This document shows, in pieces, positions 1-5,668 of a stretch of 11,481 nt of DNA. Numbering within the stretch: position 1 is the first letter of the stretch; each line of letters opens with the position of its first letter. The DNA is from Chloroflexota bacterium (GTDB lineage: Bacteria > Chloroflexota > Dormibacteria > Dormibacterales > Dormibacteraceae): contig DMCH01000090.1 of the NCBI GenBank assembly GCA_003446775.1, forward strand, positions 1 to 11,481, written 5' to 3'. A model generated the notes under the pieces. The model saw nothing but the letters and a program-made list of their open reading frames with translations. It did no database searches and was not told the DNA's origin. Made by a program: the position numbers and the translations under genes.

Positions 1-532
1 ATTCTTTGTGCTCGCCACGCAGAACCCGATCGAGTACGAGGGCACGTAACCGCTGCCCGAGGCGCAGCAGGACCGCTTCCTTTTCAAGGTCCGGCTGGAC
101 TATCCGCTGCCCGACGACGAGATGGAGGTGTTGAAGCGCTGGGAGGCCGGCATCGAGCTTCGCGACCCGATCAAGGCCGGGGTCGAGCCGGTGCTTGGCG
201 CCGACGACATCGAGGCCTGCCGTGCCCAGGTCGCGAAGGTGGTGCTGGACGAGAAGATCCGCCGCTACATCGTCGACCTGGCTTTGGCGACCCGCAACGC
301 GCCCGAGATCGCACTCGGGGCAAGCACTCGCGCCGAGGTCCTCTTGATGCTGGCGGCACGCGCGCTGGCCGCGTTCGAAGGTTCGGAGTTCGTGACCCCG
401 GACCACGTGAAGACGCTGCTCGCGCCCGCGTTCCGGCACCGCCTGGTGCTGCGGCCCGAGGCCGAGGTCGGCGGCCAGACACCGGACAGCGTGCTCGAGG
501 CCGTGGCCAGCCGGGTCGTCCCACCCCGCTGA
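1..532 (+). pseudogene. MoxR-family AAA+ ATPase, 3' part, interrupted by an in-frame TAA
   Basis: MoxR proteins are AAA+ chaperone-like ATPases, usually encoded beside DUF58/vWA proteins that they are thought to remodel. The reading frame enters from the left edge (codons from base 2). It shows the sensor-1 region FFVLATQNPIEYEGT, then TAA at 47-49, then PLPEAQQDRF in the same frame. The family consensus is EGTYPLPEAQLDRF, so the stop replaces a conserved Tyr (TAC to TAA). The rest of the C-terminal lid domain is intact to the TGA at 530-532, including the sensor-2-like GASTRAEVLLML and a typical VTPDHV motif. Walker A and B would lie upstream of the window. No frameshift or further stop is seen, so this is either a very recent nonsense mutation or a sequencing/assembly error. 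Re-initiation at ATG 122 would give only a 136-residue lid fragment without the ATPase core. Family assignment is firm; true pseudogene status is not. Confidence 0.8.
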
Positions 533-550
533 TGGCAACGGCATGGGCAG

Positions 551-652
551 TTGCGACTCCCCACCCGGGCGGGTCGTTTCGCGAGCGGCGTGTAGGACTC
601 GAGTCTCCCCTCACCCCCGCTGCGCGGGGGAGCTCCCCACATGGTGGGGAGC
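551..652. repeat. Intergenic palindromic repeat cluster (two hairpin modules)
   Basis: This fills most of the 135-base gap between moxR and the DUF58 gene. The left part resembles the start of the tandem repeats at 3912-4047: it shares GCGACTCCCCACCCG and a following GCGAGCG. The right part holds two perfect hairpins: CCCCCGC/GCGGGGG (614-620 with 624-630, loop TGC) and GCTCCCCAC/GTGGGGAGC (632-640 with 644-652, loop ATG). The second has the same stem core, CTCCCCAC/GTGGGGAG, as the 3' hairpin of the units near 4000. Such elements are typically dispersed non-coding repeats. Here the element could act as an mRNA-processing or attenuation structure between two genes that are usually close-packed. 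That role is inference. Confidence 0.7.
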
Positions 653-655
653 CCA

Positions 656-662
656 GGGGAGG
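656..662 (+). promoter_or_regulatory. Ribosome binding site that decides the DUF58 gene start
   Basis: GGGGAGG at 656-662 sits five bases (CGAAT) before the TTG at 668. This is ideal Shine-Dalgarno spacing. The in-frame ATG at 641 has no such site and lies in the loop of a repeat hairpin, so TTG 668 is preferred. Confidence 0.7.
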
Positions 663-667
663 CGAAT

Positions 668-1990
668 TTGATTAGAGGGCTCGCGCCCCAGCCCCGACTG
701 CTCTGGGCGATCGCCATCGGCGCGGCGCTGATCGCGCTCACGATCGTCTCGCCAGTGCTGGTGGTGGTCGCGGTCGCTTACCACGTGGGCCTCGTGCTCG
801 TCCTCGCCCGGGACATCGCGCTGCTGCCCGGTCGATCAGGCTATCGCGTGCGCAGGGTCATGCCGGAACCCTTCTCGCTCGGCGAGCACGAAGAGGTGAA
901 GGTGGTGATCGAGAATTCAGCGGCCGCGGGCTTGCTCGCCACGATCGCCGACCATGCGCCCGCGGACCTCACTCCCCAGCCTCGCGAGGTCGCGGGGAGC
1001 TTTGACCGCAACGGCCGGCTGGAGCTCACCTACAGCACGACCTCACCCCGGCGCGGTGCATACCGATTCGGCCCGGTCGACCTCCAGGTCTCGAGGCGTG
1101 ACGGCTGGTGGCGACGCCAGGTGCGGCTGCAGCATCCAAACGAGGTGGCGGTCTTTCCGAACGTCGTCGCCATCAAGCGCATGCAGCTCACGCTGCGGCG
1201 CGGCCTGCGCGTGATGGCCGGCTTGAGGAGGGCGCGGCCGCCAGGCGCCTCGACCGCCTTCGCCGGCCTGCGTGACTATGTGCGCGGCGACGACATCCGC
1301 CGCGTCAGTTGGACGGCCACGGCTCGCCGTGACCACCCAGTGGTGGTCGAGGTCGAGGCCGAGCGCGGGCAGCAGGTGATGATCGCAATCGACTGCGGGC
1401 GTCTCATGACCGCGCCGGCCGGGGAGCTCGACAAGCTCGACCACGCGATCAACGCGGCTCTCATGCTCGCGTGGGTCGCGCAGGCCTACGGCGACCGCGT
1501 CGGCCTCATGACGTTCGACGACCGGGTCACGAGCTTCATCAAGCCGGAACGCGGCAGCGCGCAGCTCCGCCGTATCACCGAGGAGCTGTACGCCGTCAAG
1601 CCTGATTACGTGGAGCCCGACTTCGGTCACGCATTCACTCATCTGTCGCTTCGCCTGGGCAGGCGATCGATGGTCGTCATCCTCACTGACCTCCAGGACC
1701 CGGAGGCCTCGAAGGAGCTTGTCGCACACTGCCTCCGATTGGCCGCTCGTCACCTCGTTCTGGTCGTGGCGATGTCGGACCCCTCCGTCGTGAACGCACG
1801 CCAAGCGCCCGTCACCACCTCGTCGCGCGCCTACGAGTGGGCCGCGGCGGAGGAGTTCATGGCCAGCCGCCGCGAGAGCTTCGAGCTGCTACGTCGCGGC
1901 GGCGTGCTGGGACTCGACGTCGTGGCGGGCAACCTCAGCCCCGCGCTGGTCGAGCGCTACCTGGAGCTGAAGGAGCGCGCGCTGCTCTGA
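668..1990 (+). CDS. DUF58 domain protein (vWA-like partner of MoxR)
   Basis: A protein of about 440 residues starting at TTG 668 (see the Shine-Dalgarno entry). The N-terminus carries two hydrophobic segments (roughly residues 10-48), so it is probably anchored in the inner membrane. A beta-rich middle region follows, then the DUF58 signature, seen as GLRDYVRGDDIRRVSWTATA and then VVVEVEAER. The C-terminal half is a vWA-like fold: the metal-site strand reads IAIDCGRLM rather than the classical DxSxS, a form common in this subfamily, and the later strand reads VVILTDLQD. DUF58 proteins pair with MoxR ATPases, and gene order supports that here. The biochemical role is not established for most members. 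The gene ends tail-to-tail with spoIIM and overlaps its predicted 3' end by 34 bases. If moxR is really broken, this protein may have lost its partner. Confidence 0.88.
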   Translation: MIRGLAPQPRLLWAIAIGAALIALTIVSPVLVVVAVAYHVGLVLVLARDIALLPGRSGYRVRRVMPEPFSLGEHEEVKVVIENSAAAGLLATIADHAPADLTPQPREVAGSFDRNGRLELTYSTTSPRRGAYRFGPVDLQVSRRDGWWRRQVRLQHPNEVAVFPNVVAIKRMQLTLRRGLRVMAGLRRARPPGASTAFAGLRDYVRGDDIRRVSWTATARRDHPVVVEVEAERGQQVMIAIDCGRLMTAPAGELDKLDHAINAALMLAWVAQAYGDRVGLMTFDDRVTSFIKPERGSAQLRRITEELYAVKPDYVEPDFGHAFTHLSLRLGRRSMVVILTDLQDPEASKELVAHCLRLAARHLVLVVAMSDPSVVNARQAPVTTSSRAYEWAAAEEFMASRRESFELLRRGGVLGLDVVAGNLSPALVERYLELKERALL

Positions 1991-3003
1991 TCCGCGCTGT
2001 TCACACTCAAGCCCCTCTCCTTGACCTTCTCCCCGGAGGGGAGAGGGGATCCCCGCGGCTGCCGTGCGGTGAAGAGCAGGTACGTGTAAAGAAGGATGCC
2101 GGTGGTGAGCCCGATCGTCACCTTGGCCGGGAAAGGGGCGTCGGACGGGGAGATGTTCCCTTCGATCGTGCCCGCGATCACCAGCAGTGGCGCCAGGCCG
2201 ATCAGCAGCGTGAAAGCGCGCCTCGTGGCGATGACCAGGGCGTCGGACCGCTTGTGGTTGCCGGGGGAGATCAGCGCCCAGCCCATCATCAGCCCGCCCG
2301 CGCCCTGGGCGATCACGATCGAGAGCTCGAGGACGCCGTGGCCGATGACGAAATCGAAGAGTCCGCCGCTGACGCCGTAGGCCTGCGTGAGCCCGAACAG
2401 CGCTCCAAGGCTGATGCCGTTGGTGATGAGGACGTAGATCACCGGGAGGCCGAAGACCACACCGAACGCCATCGCCAGCATCGAGACGTAGATGTTGTTG
2501 ACCATGATCAGGCCCGCCGCCTCGATCCGAGCCTCGGGCGGGATGTCCGTCCAGAGCTTGTGGTGATGGACCTGGTCGATGATCTGGGCGGGGGCGATCC
2601 CGTAAGCGGTATCGGGGTAAGCAAGCACAACGAAATAGCTGATGATCGCCGGCACGAACAGGAGTGCGGCCGATGCGACCAGGAACGGCCACGCCTCGCG
2701 GTACGTGCGTGGAAGGGTCTCGGCGAAGAAGATGCGAATCCTGCGCCAGACATGGCCTCCGCGGCGGTACACGACGCCATGGCCGCGAGCGACGAGCCCA
2801 TTGAGATAGCGATGCACGGGTTCCCCCGGCCAGTCCCTTTGGGCGCGAGCGAGGTCGGCCGTGGCTCGCCGGTAAAGCGAGGTCATGGTCAGGACCTGGG
2901 CGGGGGCGAGGCTGTTGAGCTTGCCCGCGCCGGCGCGGGCGATCAGGTCCTCGAGGCGGTTCCAGTCGTCTCGGCGGCGCAAAACGAACTCCTCCGCCCT
3001 CAC
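1957..3003 (-). CDS. SpoIIM-family (stage II sporulation protein M-like) membrane protein
   Basis: An integral membrane protein of about 348 residues. The cytoplasmic N-terminus begins with the typical EEFVLRRRDDWNRLEDLI. Hydrophobic segments follow, including WPFLVASAALLFVPAIISYF, NNIYVSMLAMAFGVVFGLPV and LLIGLAPLLVIAGTI. The family hallmark is clear: NGISLGALFG, then FVIGHGVLELSIVIAQGAGG (His222 and Glu226 of this start), then EGNISPS. In Bacillus SpoIIM acts in the engulfment complex, but this wider family occurs in non-sporulating bacteria beside RDD, DUF58 and MoxR genes, so sporulation should not be inferred. GTG 3003 is chosen because it places FV..R...W..LE near the N-terminus; GTG 3009 is also possible. 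The last 35 residues (from about 314) run through the dyad repeat at 2012-2048 and into the antisense of the DUF58 gene, and look like a repeat-derived extension. Confidence 0.85.
   Translation of the reverse strand: MRAEEFVLRRRDDWNRLEDLIARAGAGKLNSLAPAQVLTMTSLYRRATADLARAQRDWPGEPVHRYLNGLVARGHGVVYRRGGHVWRRIRIFFAETLPRTYREAWPFLVASAALLFVPAIISYFVVLAYPDTAYGIAPAQIIDQVHHHKLWTDIPPEARIEAAGLIMVNNIYVSMLAMAFGVVFGLPVIYVLITNGISLGALFGLTQAYGVSGGLFDFVIGHGVLELSIVIAQGAGGLMMGWALISPGNHKRSDALVIATRRAFTLLIGLAPLLVIAGTIEGNISPSDAPFPAKVTIGLTTGILLYTYLLFTARQPRGSPLPSGEKVKERGLSVNSADQSSARSFSSR
2012..2048. repeat. GC-rich dyad repeat / possible terminator between convergent genes
   Basis: CCCCTCTCC (2012-2020) is the exact reverse complement of GGAGAGGGG (2040-2048). 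An alternative inner stem pairs TCTCCCC (2028-2034) with GGGGAGA (2038-2044) around a GGA loop. This resembles dispersed CCCTCTCC/GGAGAGGG repeats of many GC-rich bacteria and differs from the CTCCCCAC family elsewhere in the window. It lies 22 bases after the DUF58 stop and could help terminate that transcript, although no T-tract follows. On the minus strand it lies inside the spoIIM reading frame. Confidence 0.6.
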
Positions 3004-3022
3004 TAGCACCCAAAATAACCCA
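3004..3022. promoter_or_regulatory. Very short divergent start region between spoIIM and RDD genes
   Basis: Only 19 bases separate the chosen spoIIM start (3003, minus) from the RDD ATG (3023, plus). Neither side has a recognisable Shine-Dalgarno sequence. The spacer has an AT-rich core; on the minus strand TATTTT ends eight bases before the GTG, which fits a -10 element for a leaderless transcript. No matching -35 was recognised. Promoters for both genes must overlap the opposite coding region. Suggestive only. Confidence 0.35.
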
Positions 3023-3883
3023 ATGGAGCAGCCGCTCTCCGATACTGACCTCGTCGTCTCCACGCCGGAGCGAGTCAAGTTCGACTACCAGGTGGCGGGG
3101 TTGGGCACCCGTGGCATCGCACAGATCCTCGACCTCCTGATCGTCACCGGCCTCCTGATCGCCGTGTTCTTTTTCGCATCAGGCGCGGCGGCATACACCC
3201 AATCCAGCACCATCGCCATCCTGATCGAGCTGTTCGGCAGCTTCGTGGTCGTGTTCGGGTATTTTTGGATCAGCGAGGCCCTGTTCTCCGGGCAGACGCT
3301 TGGCAAGCGGGCGTTCCGACTTCGCGTGGTAGGCGACCGGGGCGAGCCTTTGACCTGGGTCCAGGCCGGCATCCGCAACGTGATCAGGATCGTGGACTTC
3401 CTGCCTTACGGGTATGGCGTCGGGCTGATCGTCCTGTTCGCCAACGGCCGCGGCAAGCGGCTGGGAGACCTCGCTGCCGGAACCATCGTGGTCAAGGACT
3501 CGGATTCCATAGGGCTCTGGCAGCTCGGGCGCCCGGCGTTCCGCATGCCGCCGCCGCCACCACCGCCGGGTCCGCCCCCCGGAGCGCCGAACCAGTACCC
3601 GGCGCACCCACCGCCGCCGCCACCGCCCCCTCCCGGCTATGCGTATGCGCAGACGCCGTACATGCCTGCGTCCCAGGCGGAGCTCATCCTCCGCCGCCTC
3701 GACCCCGACCTCCGGCGTTTCGTGAGCGCGTATGCTCGCCGGCGCCCGCAACTCCCCCTGGAGATGCGGGTTCAGCTCGCAAGCACTCTGCAAGCCAGCC
3801 TGCGGACAGCTCTACCCGATGTGTTCGCGCAGCGCGGCCCGCTGGCCGCCCTCGATCAGCTCGCCAACCTGGAAGGTCAGTAG
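3023..3883 (+). CDS. RDD-family membrane protein with proline-rich linker and C-terminal helical tail
   Basis: A 286-residue protein. The RDD domain covers roughly residues 20-165: the Arg/Asp signature is in GTRGIAQILDLLIVTGLL (Arg30, Asp37). Further hydrophobic segments follow, then the conserved SGQTLGKRAFRLRVVG, RNVIRIVDFLPYGYGVG and KRLGDLAAGTIVV. RDD proteins are multi-pass membrane proteins of mostly unknown function; some have been linked to ion exchange. Residues 176-204 are a proline-rich stretch with runs of seven and nine prolines, leading to a Tyr-rich YAYAQTPYMPASQ. About 66 charged, probably helical residues follow (from AELILRRLDPDLRRFV to the end), which I do not recognise as a named domain. 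ATG 3023 is chosen because homologues start shortly before the RDD core; upstream in-frame codons overlap spoIIM. Pairing with a divergent spoIIM gene supports joint function at the membrane. Confidence 0.85.
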   Translation: MEQPLSDTDLVVSTPERVKFDYQVAGLGTRGIAQILDLLIVTGLLIAVFFFASGAAAYTQSSTIAILIELFGSFVVVFGYFWISEALFSGQTLGKRAFRLRVVGDRGEPLTWVQAGIRNVIRIVDFLPYGYGVGLIVLFANGRGKRLGDLAAGTIVVKDSDSIGLWQLGRPAFRMPPPPPPPGPPPGAPNQYPAHPPPPPPPPPGYAYAQTPYMPASQAELILRRLDPDLRRFVSAYARRRPQLPLEMRVQLASTLQASLRTALPDVFAQRGPLAALDQLANLEGQ

Positions 3884-3911
3884 GTCACAGGCTCGCTCCA
3901 CCCGCCTGGGT

Positions 3912-4047
3912 TAGTGCGACTCCCCACCCGCCCGGCTCGCTGCGCGAGCGCGGCGACCTCCCCACAAGTGGGGAGGCGAGTAGTGCGACTCCCCACCCGC
4001 CCGGCCGCTTCGCGGCGGGGCGACCTCCCCACAAGTGGGGAGGCGAG
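3912..4047. repeat. Two tandem palindromic repeat units (69 and 67 bases)
   Basis: Unit 1 is 3912-3980 and unit 2 is 3981-4047. Both begin TAGTGCGACTCCCCACCCG and end with CCTCCCCAC-AA-GTGGGGAGG then CGAG; the 9-bp stems are 3957-3965/3968-3976 and 4024-4032/4035-4043. Between these constant parts the sequence differs but still forms a hairpin: GCTCGC/GCGAGC in unit 1 (3935-3940 with 3944-3949) and GCCGC/GCGGC in unit 2 (4004-4008 with 4012-4016), each with a three-base loop. Compensatory change points to selection on structure. Related sequence occurs at 551-652. There is no ORF of its own and no flanking transposase. Confidence 0.85.
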
Positions 4048-4062
4048 TTGCGCTCATAAACT

Positions 4063-4105
4063 GAGGCACCGCCCCGGGGGTAGTCAGGGCGGCGCCTTGC
4101 GTTTT
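4063..4105 (+). terminator. Possible intrinsic terminator downstream of the RDD gene
   Basis: The segment at 4063-4074 pairs with 4087-4098 over 12 positions, with one A-C mismatch and one G-U pair, around a 12-base loop. GCGTTTT follows. A second small hairpin, GCCGGG/CCCGGC (4110-4115 with 4123-4128), lies just after. The T-tract is short, so it may be weak. The position, between the RDD gene and the AT-richer radA leader, suits a terminator separating two transcription units. Confidence 0.4.
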
Positions 4106-4130
4106 CGAAGCCGGGGTGGGGTCCCGGCGC

Positions 4131-4203
4131 TCTATTCAATAAAACGGCTGAGCCTGTAAAAGGCTACGTCGGCACTTGTAAAAATCCCATGATGGGTGGA
4201 GAG
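4131..4203 (+). promoter_or_regulatory. AT-richer leader of the radA operon with small palindromes and RBS
   Basis: This is the least GC-rich stretch of the gap and the likely site of the operon promoter, although no clear -35/-10 pair was found. It contains TGTAAAA twice (4155-4161 and 4177-4183, 22 bases apart, about two helical turns). It also contains the palindromes AGCCT-GTAAA-AGGCT (4151-4165) and CCCAT-G-ATGGG (4186-4196). GGAGAG at 4198-4203 is the ribosome binding site for radA, eight bases before ATG 4212. Operator function is a guess. Confidence 0.4.
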
Positions 4204-4211
4204 TCAATCTG

Positions 4212-5657
4212 ATGCCGAAGCCGACCGTGACCTTCATGTGCTCCGAATGCGGGGGCGAAAGCCTGCGCTGGGCCGGCCAGTGCCCGCATTGCCGTGCTTG
4301 GAACACGCTCCAGGAGTTCCAGGTGCGGAAAGCGCCGGCTGGACGCGGCGGGCGCGCACAGGGCGGCTCAAGTGGCCGGAGCCAGGCTGCCGAGCCGCGT
4401 GGGAGCCGGGCCGTCCCGCTCAGCGAGATCGATTCCGAAGCCGCGCCGCGGCGCCCCCTGGCCTGGGGCGAGTTGAACCGCGTGCTGGGCGGCGGGATCG
4501 TCCCCGGCAGCATCGTCCTGGTCGGAGGCGAGCCCGGCGTCGGCAAGTCGACTCTGCTCATGCATGCCGCCCAGCAGATAGCCGCCGCCGGCGGGACGGT
4601 CCTGTATGCATCGGGTGAGGAATCGCCCCAGCAGATCCGGATGCGTGCGTCGCGGCTCGGCTCGCTTTCGGCGGGAATCCTCCTCCTGGCCGAGAACGAC
4701 CTCGACGCCATCTGCGACTCGATCCGTGCCGAGGCGCCGCAGCTGGTCATCGTCGACTCCATCCAGACCGTCACCGACGCCGGCTACGAAGGCGGCGCCG
4801 GCAGCGTCACCCAGGTGCGCGAATCCGCGGCGCGGCTGATGCGGCTGGCCAAAGAGATCGGAGTGCCGATCTTCCTGGTCGGCCATGTCACGAAAGACGG
4901 TGCGATCGCCGGACCGAGGGTCCTCGAGCATATCGTTGACACCGTGCTCTATCTCGAAGGCGACCGGCGGCAGGAGCTTCGCATCCTGCGCGCGATGAAG
5001 AACCGCTTCGGCTCGGCCGAGGAGATCGGCGTCTTCGCGATGGGCGAAGCCGGGCTCGAGGAGGTCCCGGACCCCTCGGCGGCCCTGCTCGGCAACGCGG
5101 CCGTCGCTTCACCTGGCACCGCGGTGGTCGTCGCCATCGAGGGGACGCGCCCGCTGCTGATCGAGATTCAGAGCCTGGTCAACAAGGTCACTACCAACTA
5201 CCCGCCTCGGCGCATCGCCAGCGGCCTCGACATCAACCGCTTGCACATGCTCATCGCCGTGCTCGAGAAGCGCGCATCGGTTCAGCTCGGGCAGTCGGAC
5301 ATATTCGTCAACGTGGCGGGCGGCATCCGCATCACGGAGCCGGCCGCCGACCTTGGTCTTGCCCTGTCCATCTACAGCAACACGAGAGACAGGCCCCTGC
5401 CGGACGGCCTAGTCGTCATCGGGGAGCTGGGATTGGCGGGCGAGGTGCGTCGCGTGGGCCAACTGGAACGCCGCCTCCAGGAGGCGGCGCGTCACGGCCT
5501 GACGCGCGCTTTGATTCCGGCCGGCGCCAAAGCCGGCCGGCCGACAGGCCTCGAGGTCGTCGAGGTTCGGTCGTTGGCGGAGGCGATCTCCGCCGCCTTT
5601 CTTCCACCCATGAGGTCCGGCGCATTCATAAAGGAGGCCGAGGCATCGGTCACCTGA
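4212..5657 (+). CDS. radA: DNA repair protein RadA (Sms)
   Basis: RadA is a RecA-related ATPase and DNA helicase that drives branch migration of recombination intermediates during repair and transformation. The 481-residue protein has all the expected parts. The N-terminal C4 zinc finger has Cys10, Cys13, Cys24 and Cys27. A Gly/Arg-rich linker follows, then Walker A GEPGVGKST (106-114), Walker B-like LVIVDSIQT, and the RadA-specific KNRFG (263-267). The C-terminal region is the Lon-like domain, which RadA uses as a DNA-binding scaffold rather than as a protease. Length is close to the family norm, slightly longer through the linker. ATG 4212 has a ribosome site at 4198-4203. The TGA overlaps the ribosome site of the next gene, so this is the first gene of the operon. 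Confidence 0.97.
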   Translation: MPKPTVTFMCSECGGESLRWAGQCPHCRAWNTLQEFQVRKAPAGRGGRAQGGSSGRSQAAEPRGSRAVPLSEIDSEAAPRRPLAWGELNRVLGGGIVPGSIVLVGGEPGVGKSTLLMHAAQQIAAAGGTVLYASGEESPQQIRMRASRLGSLSAGILLLAENDLDAICDSIRAEAPQLVIVDSIQTVTDAGYEGGAGSVTQVRESAARLMRLAKEIGVPIFLVGHVTKDGAIAGPRVLEHIVDTVLYLEGDRRQELRILRAMKNRFGSAEEIGVFAMGEAGLEEVPDPSAALLGNAAVASPGTAVVVAIEGTRPLLIEIQSLVNKVTTNYPPRRIASGLDINRLHMLIAVLEKRASVQLGQSDIFVNVAGGIRITEPAADLGLALSIYSNTRDRPLPDGLVVIGELGLAGEVRRVGQLERRLQEAARHGLTRALIPAGAKAGRPTGLEVVEVRSLAEAISAAFLPPMRSGAFIKEAEASVT

Positions 5658-5663
5658 GGAGGT
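5657..5663 (+). promoter_or_regulatory. Strong ribosome binding site for the PIN/TRAM gene
   Basis: AGGAGGT at 5657-5663 lies five bases (AATCC) before GTG 5669 and overlaps the last base of the radA stop codon. It is the strongest Shine-Dalgarno match in the window and fixes the GTG start. It suggests efficient, possibly coupled, initiation. Confidence 0.75.
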
Positions 5664-5668
5664 AATCC

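Noticed and set aside
47..49. Stop-codon reassignment or programmed readthrough of the moxR TAA
   Set aside because: TAA ends the PIN/TRAM gene normally at 6749-6751, and no recoding element was seen near 47; mutation or sequence error is simpler.
1043..1804. A 253-codon minus-strand frame opposite the DUF58 gene
   Set aside because: Rich in Asp, His, Val and Arg as expected for antisense of GC-rich codons, with no domain; the DUF58 motifs are on the plus strand.
1957..3003. Evidence for endospore formation from the SpoIIM name
   Set aside because: This SpoIIM branch next to RDD/DUF58/MoxR is widespread in non-sporulating bacteria, and no other sporulation gene is present.
1837..3006. A 389-codon plus-strand frame opposite spoIIM
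   Set aside because: The minus-strand SpoIIM product has clear membrane segments and family motifs, while the plus-strand product is a charged Asp/Arg/His-rich shadow.
3912..4047. CRISPR array
   Set aside because: Only two adjacent units with no unique spacers, palindromic throughout, and no cas gene nearby.
4063..4130. tRNA or structured ncRNA in the GC-rich hairpins before radA
   Set aside because: No cloverleaf, T-loop consensus or recognisable riboswitch core; the hairpins are better read as terminator or repeat remnants.
4212..5657. Active Lon-type protease from the RadA C-terminal domain
   Set aside because: RadA Lon-like domains serve as a scaffold and lack protease activity; I found no Lon catalytic Ser motif here.
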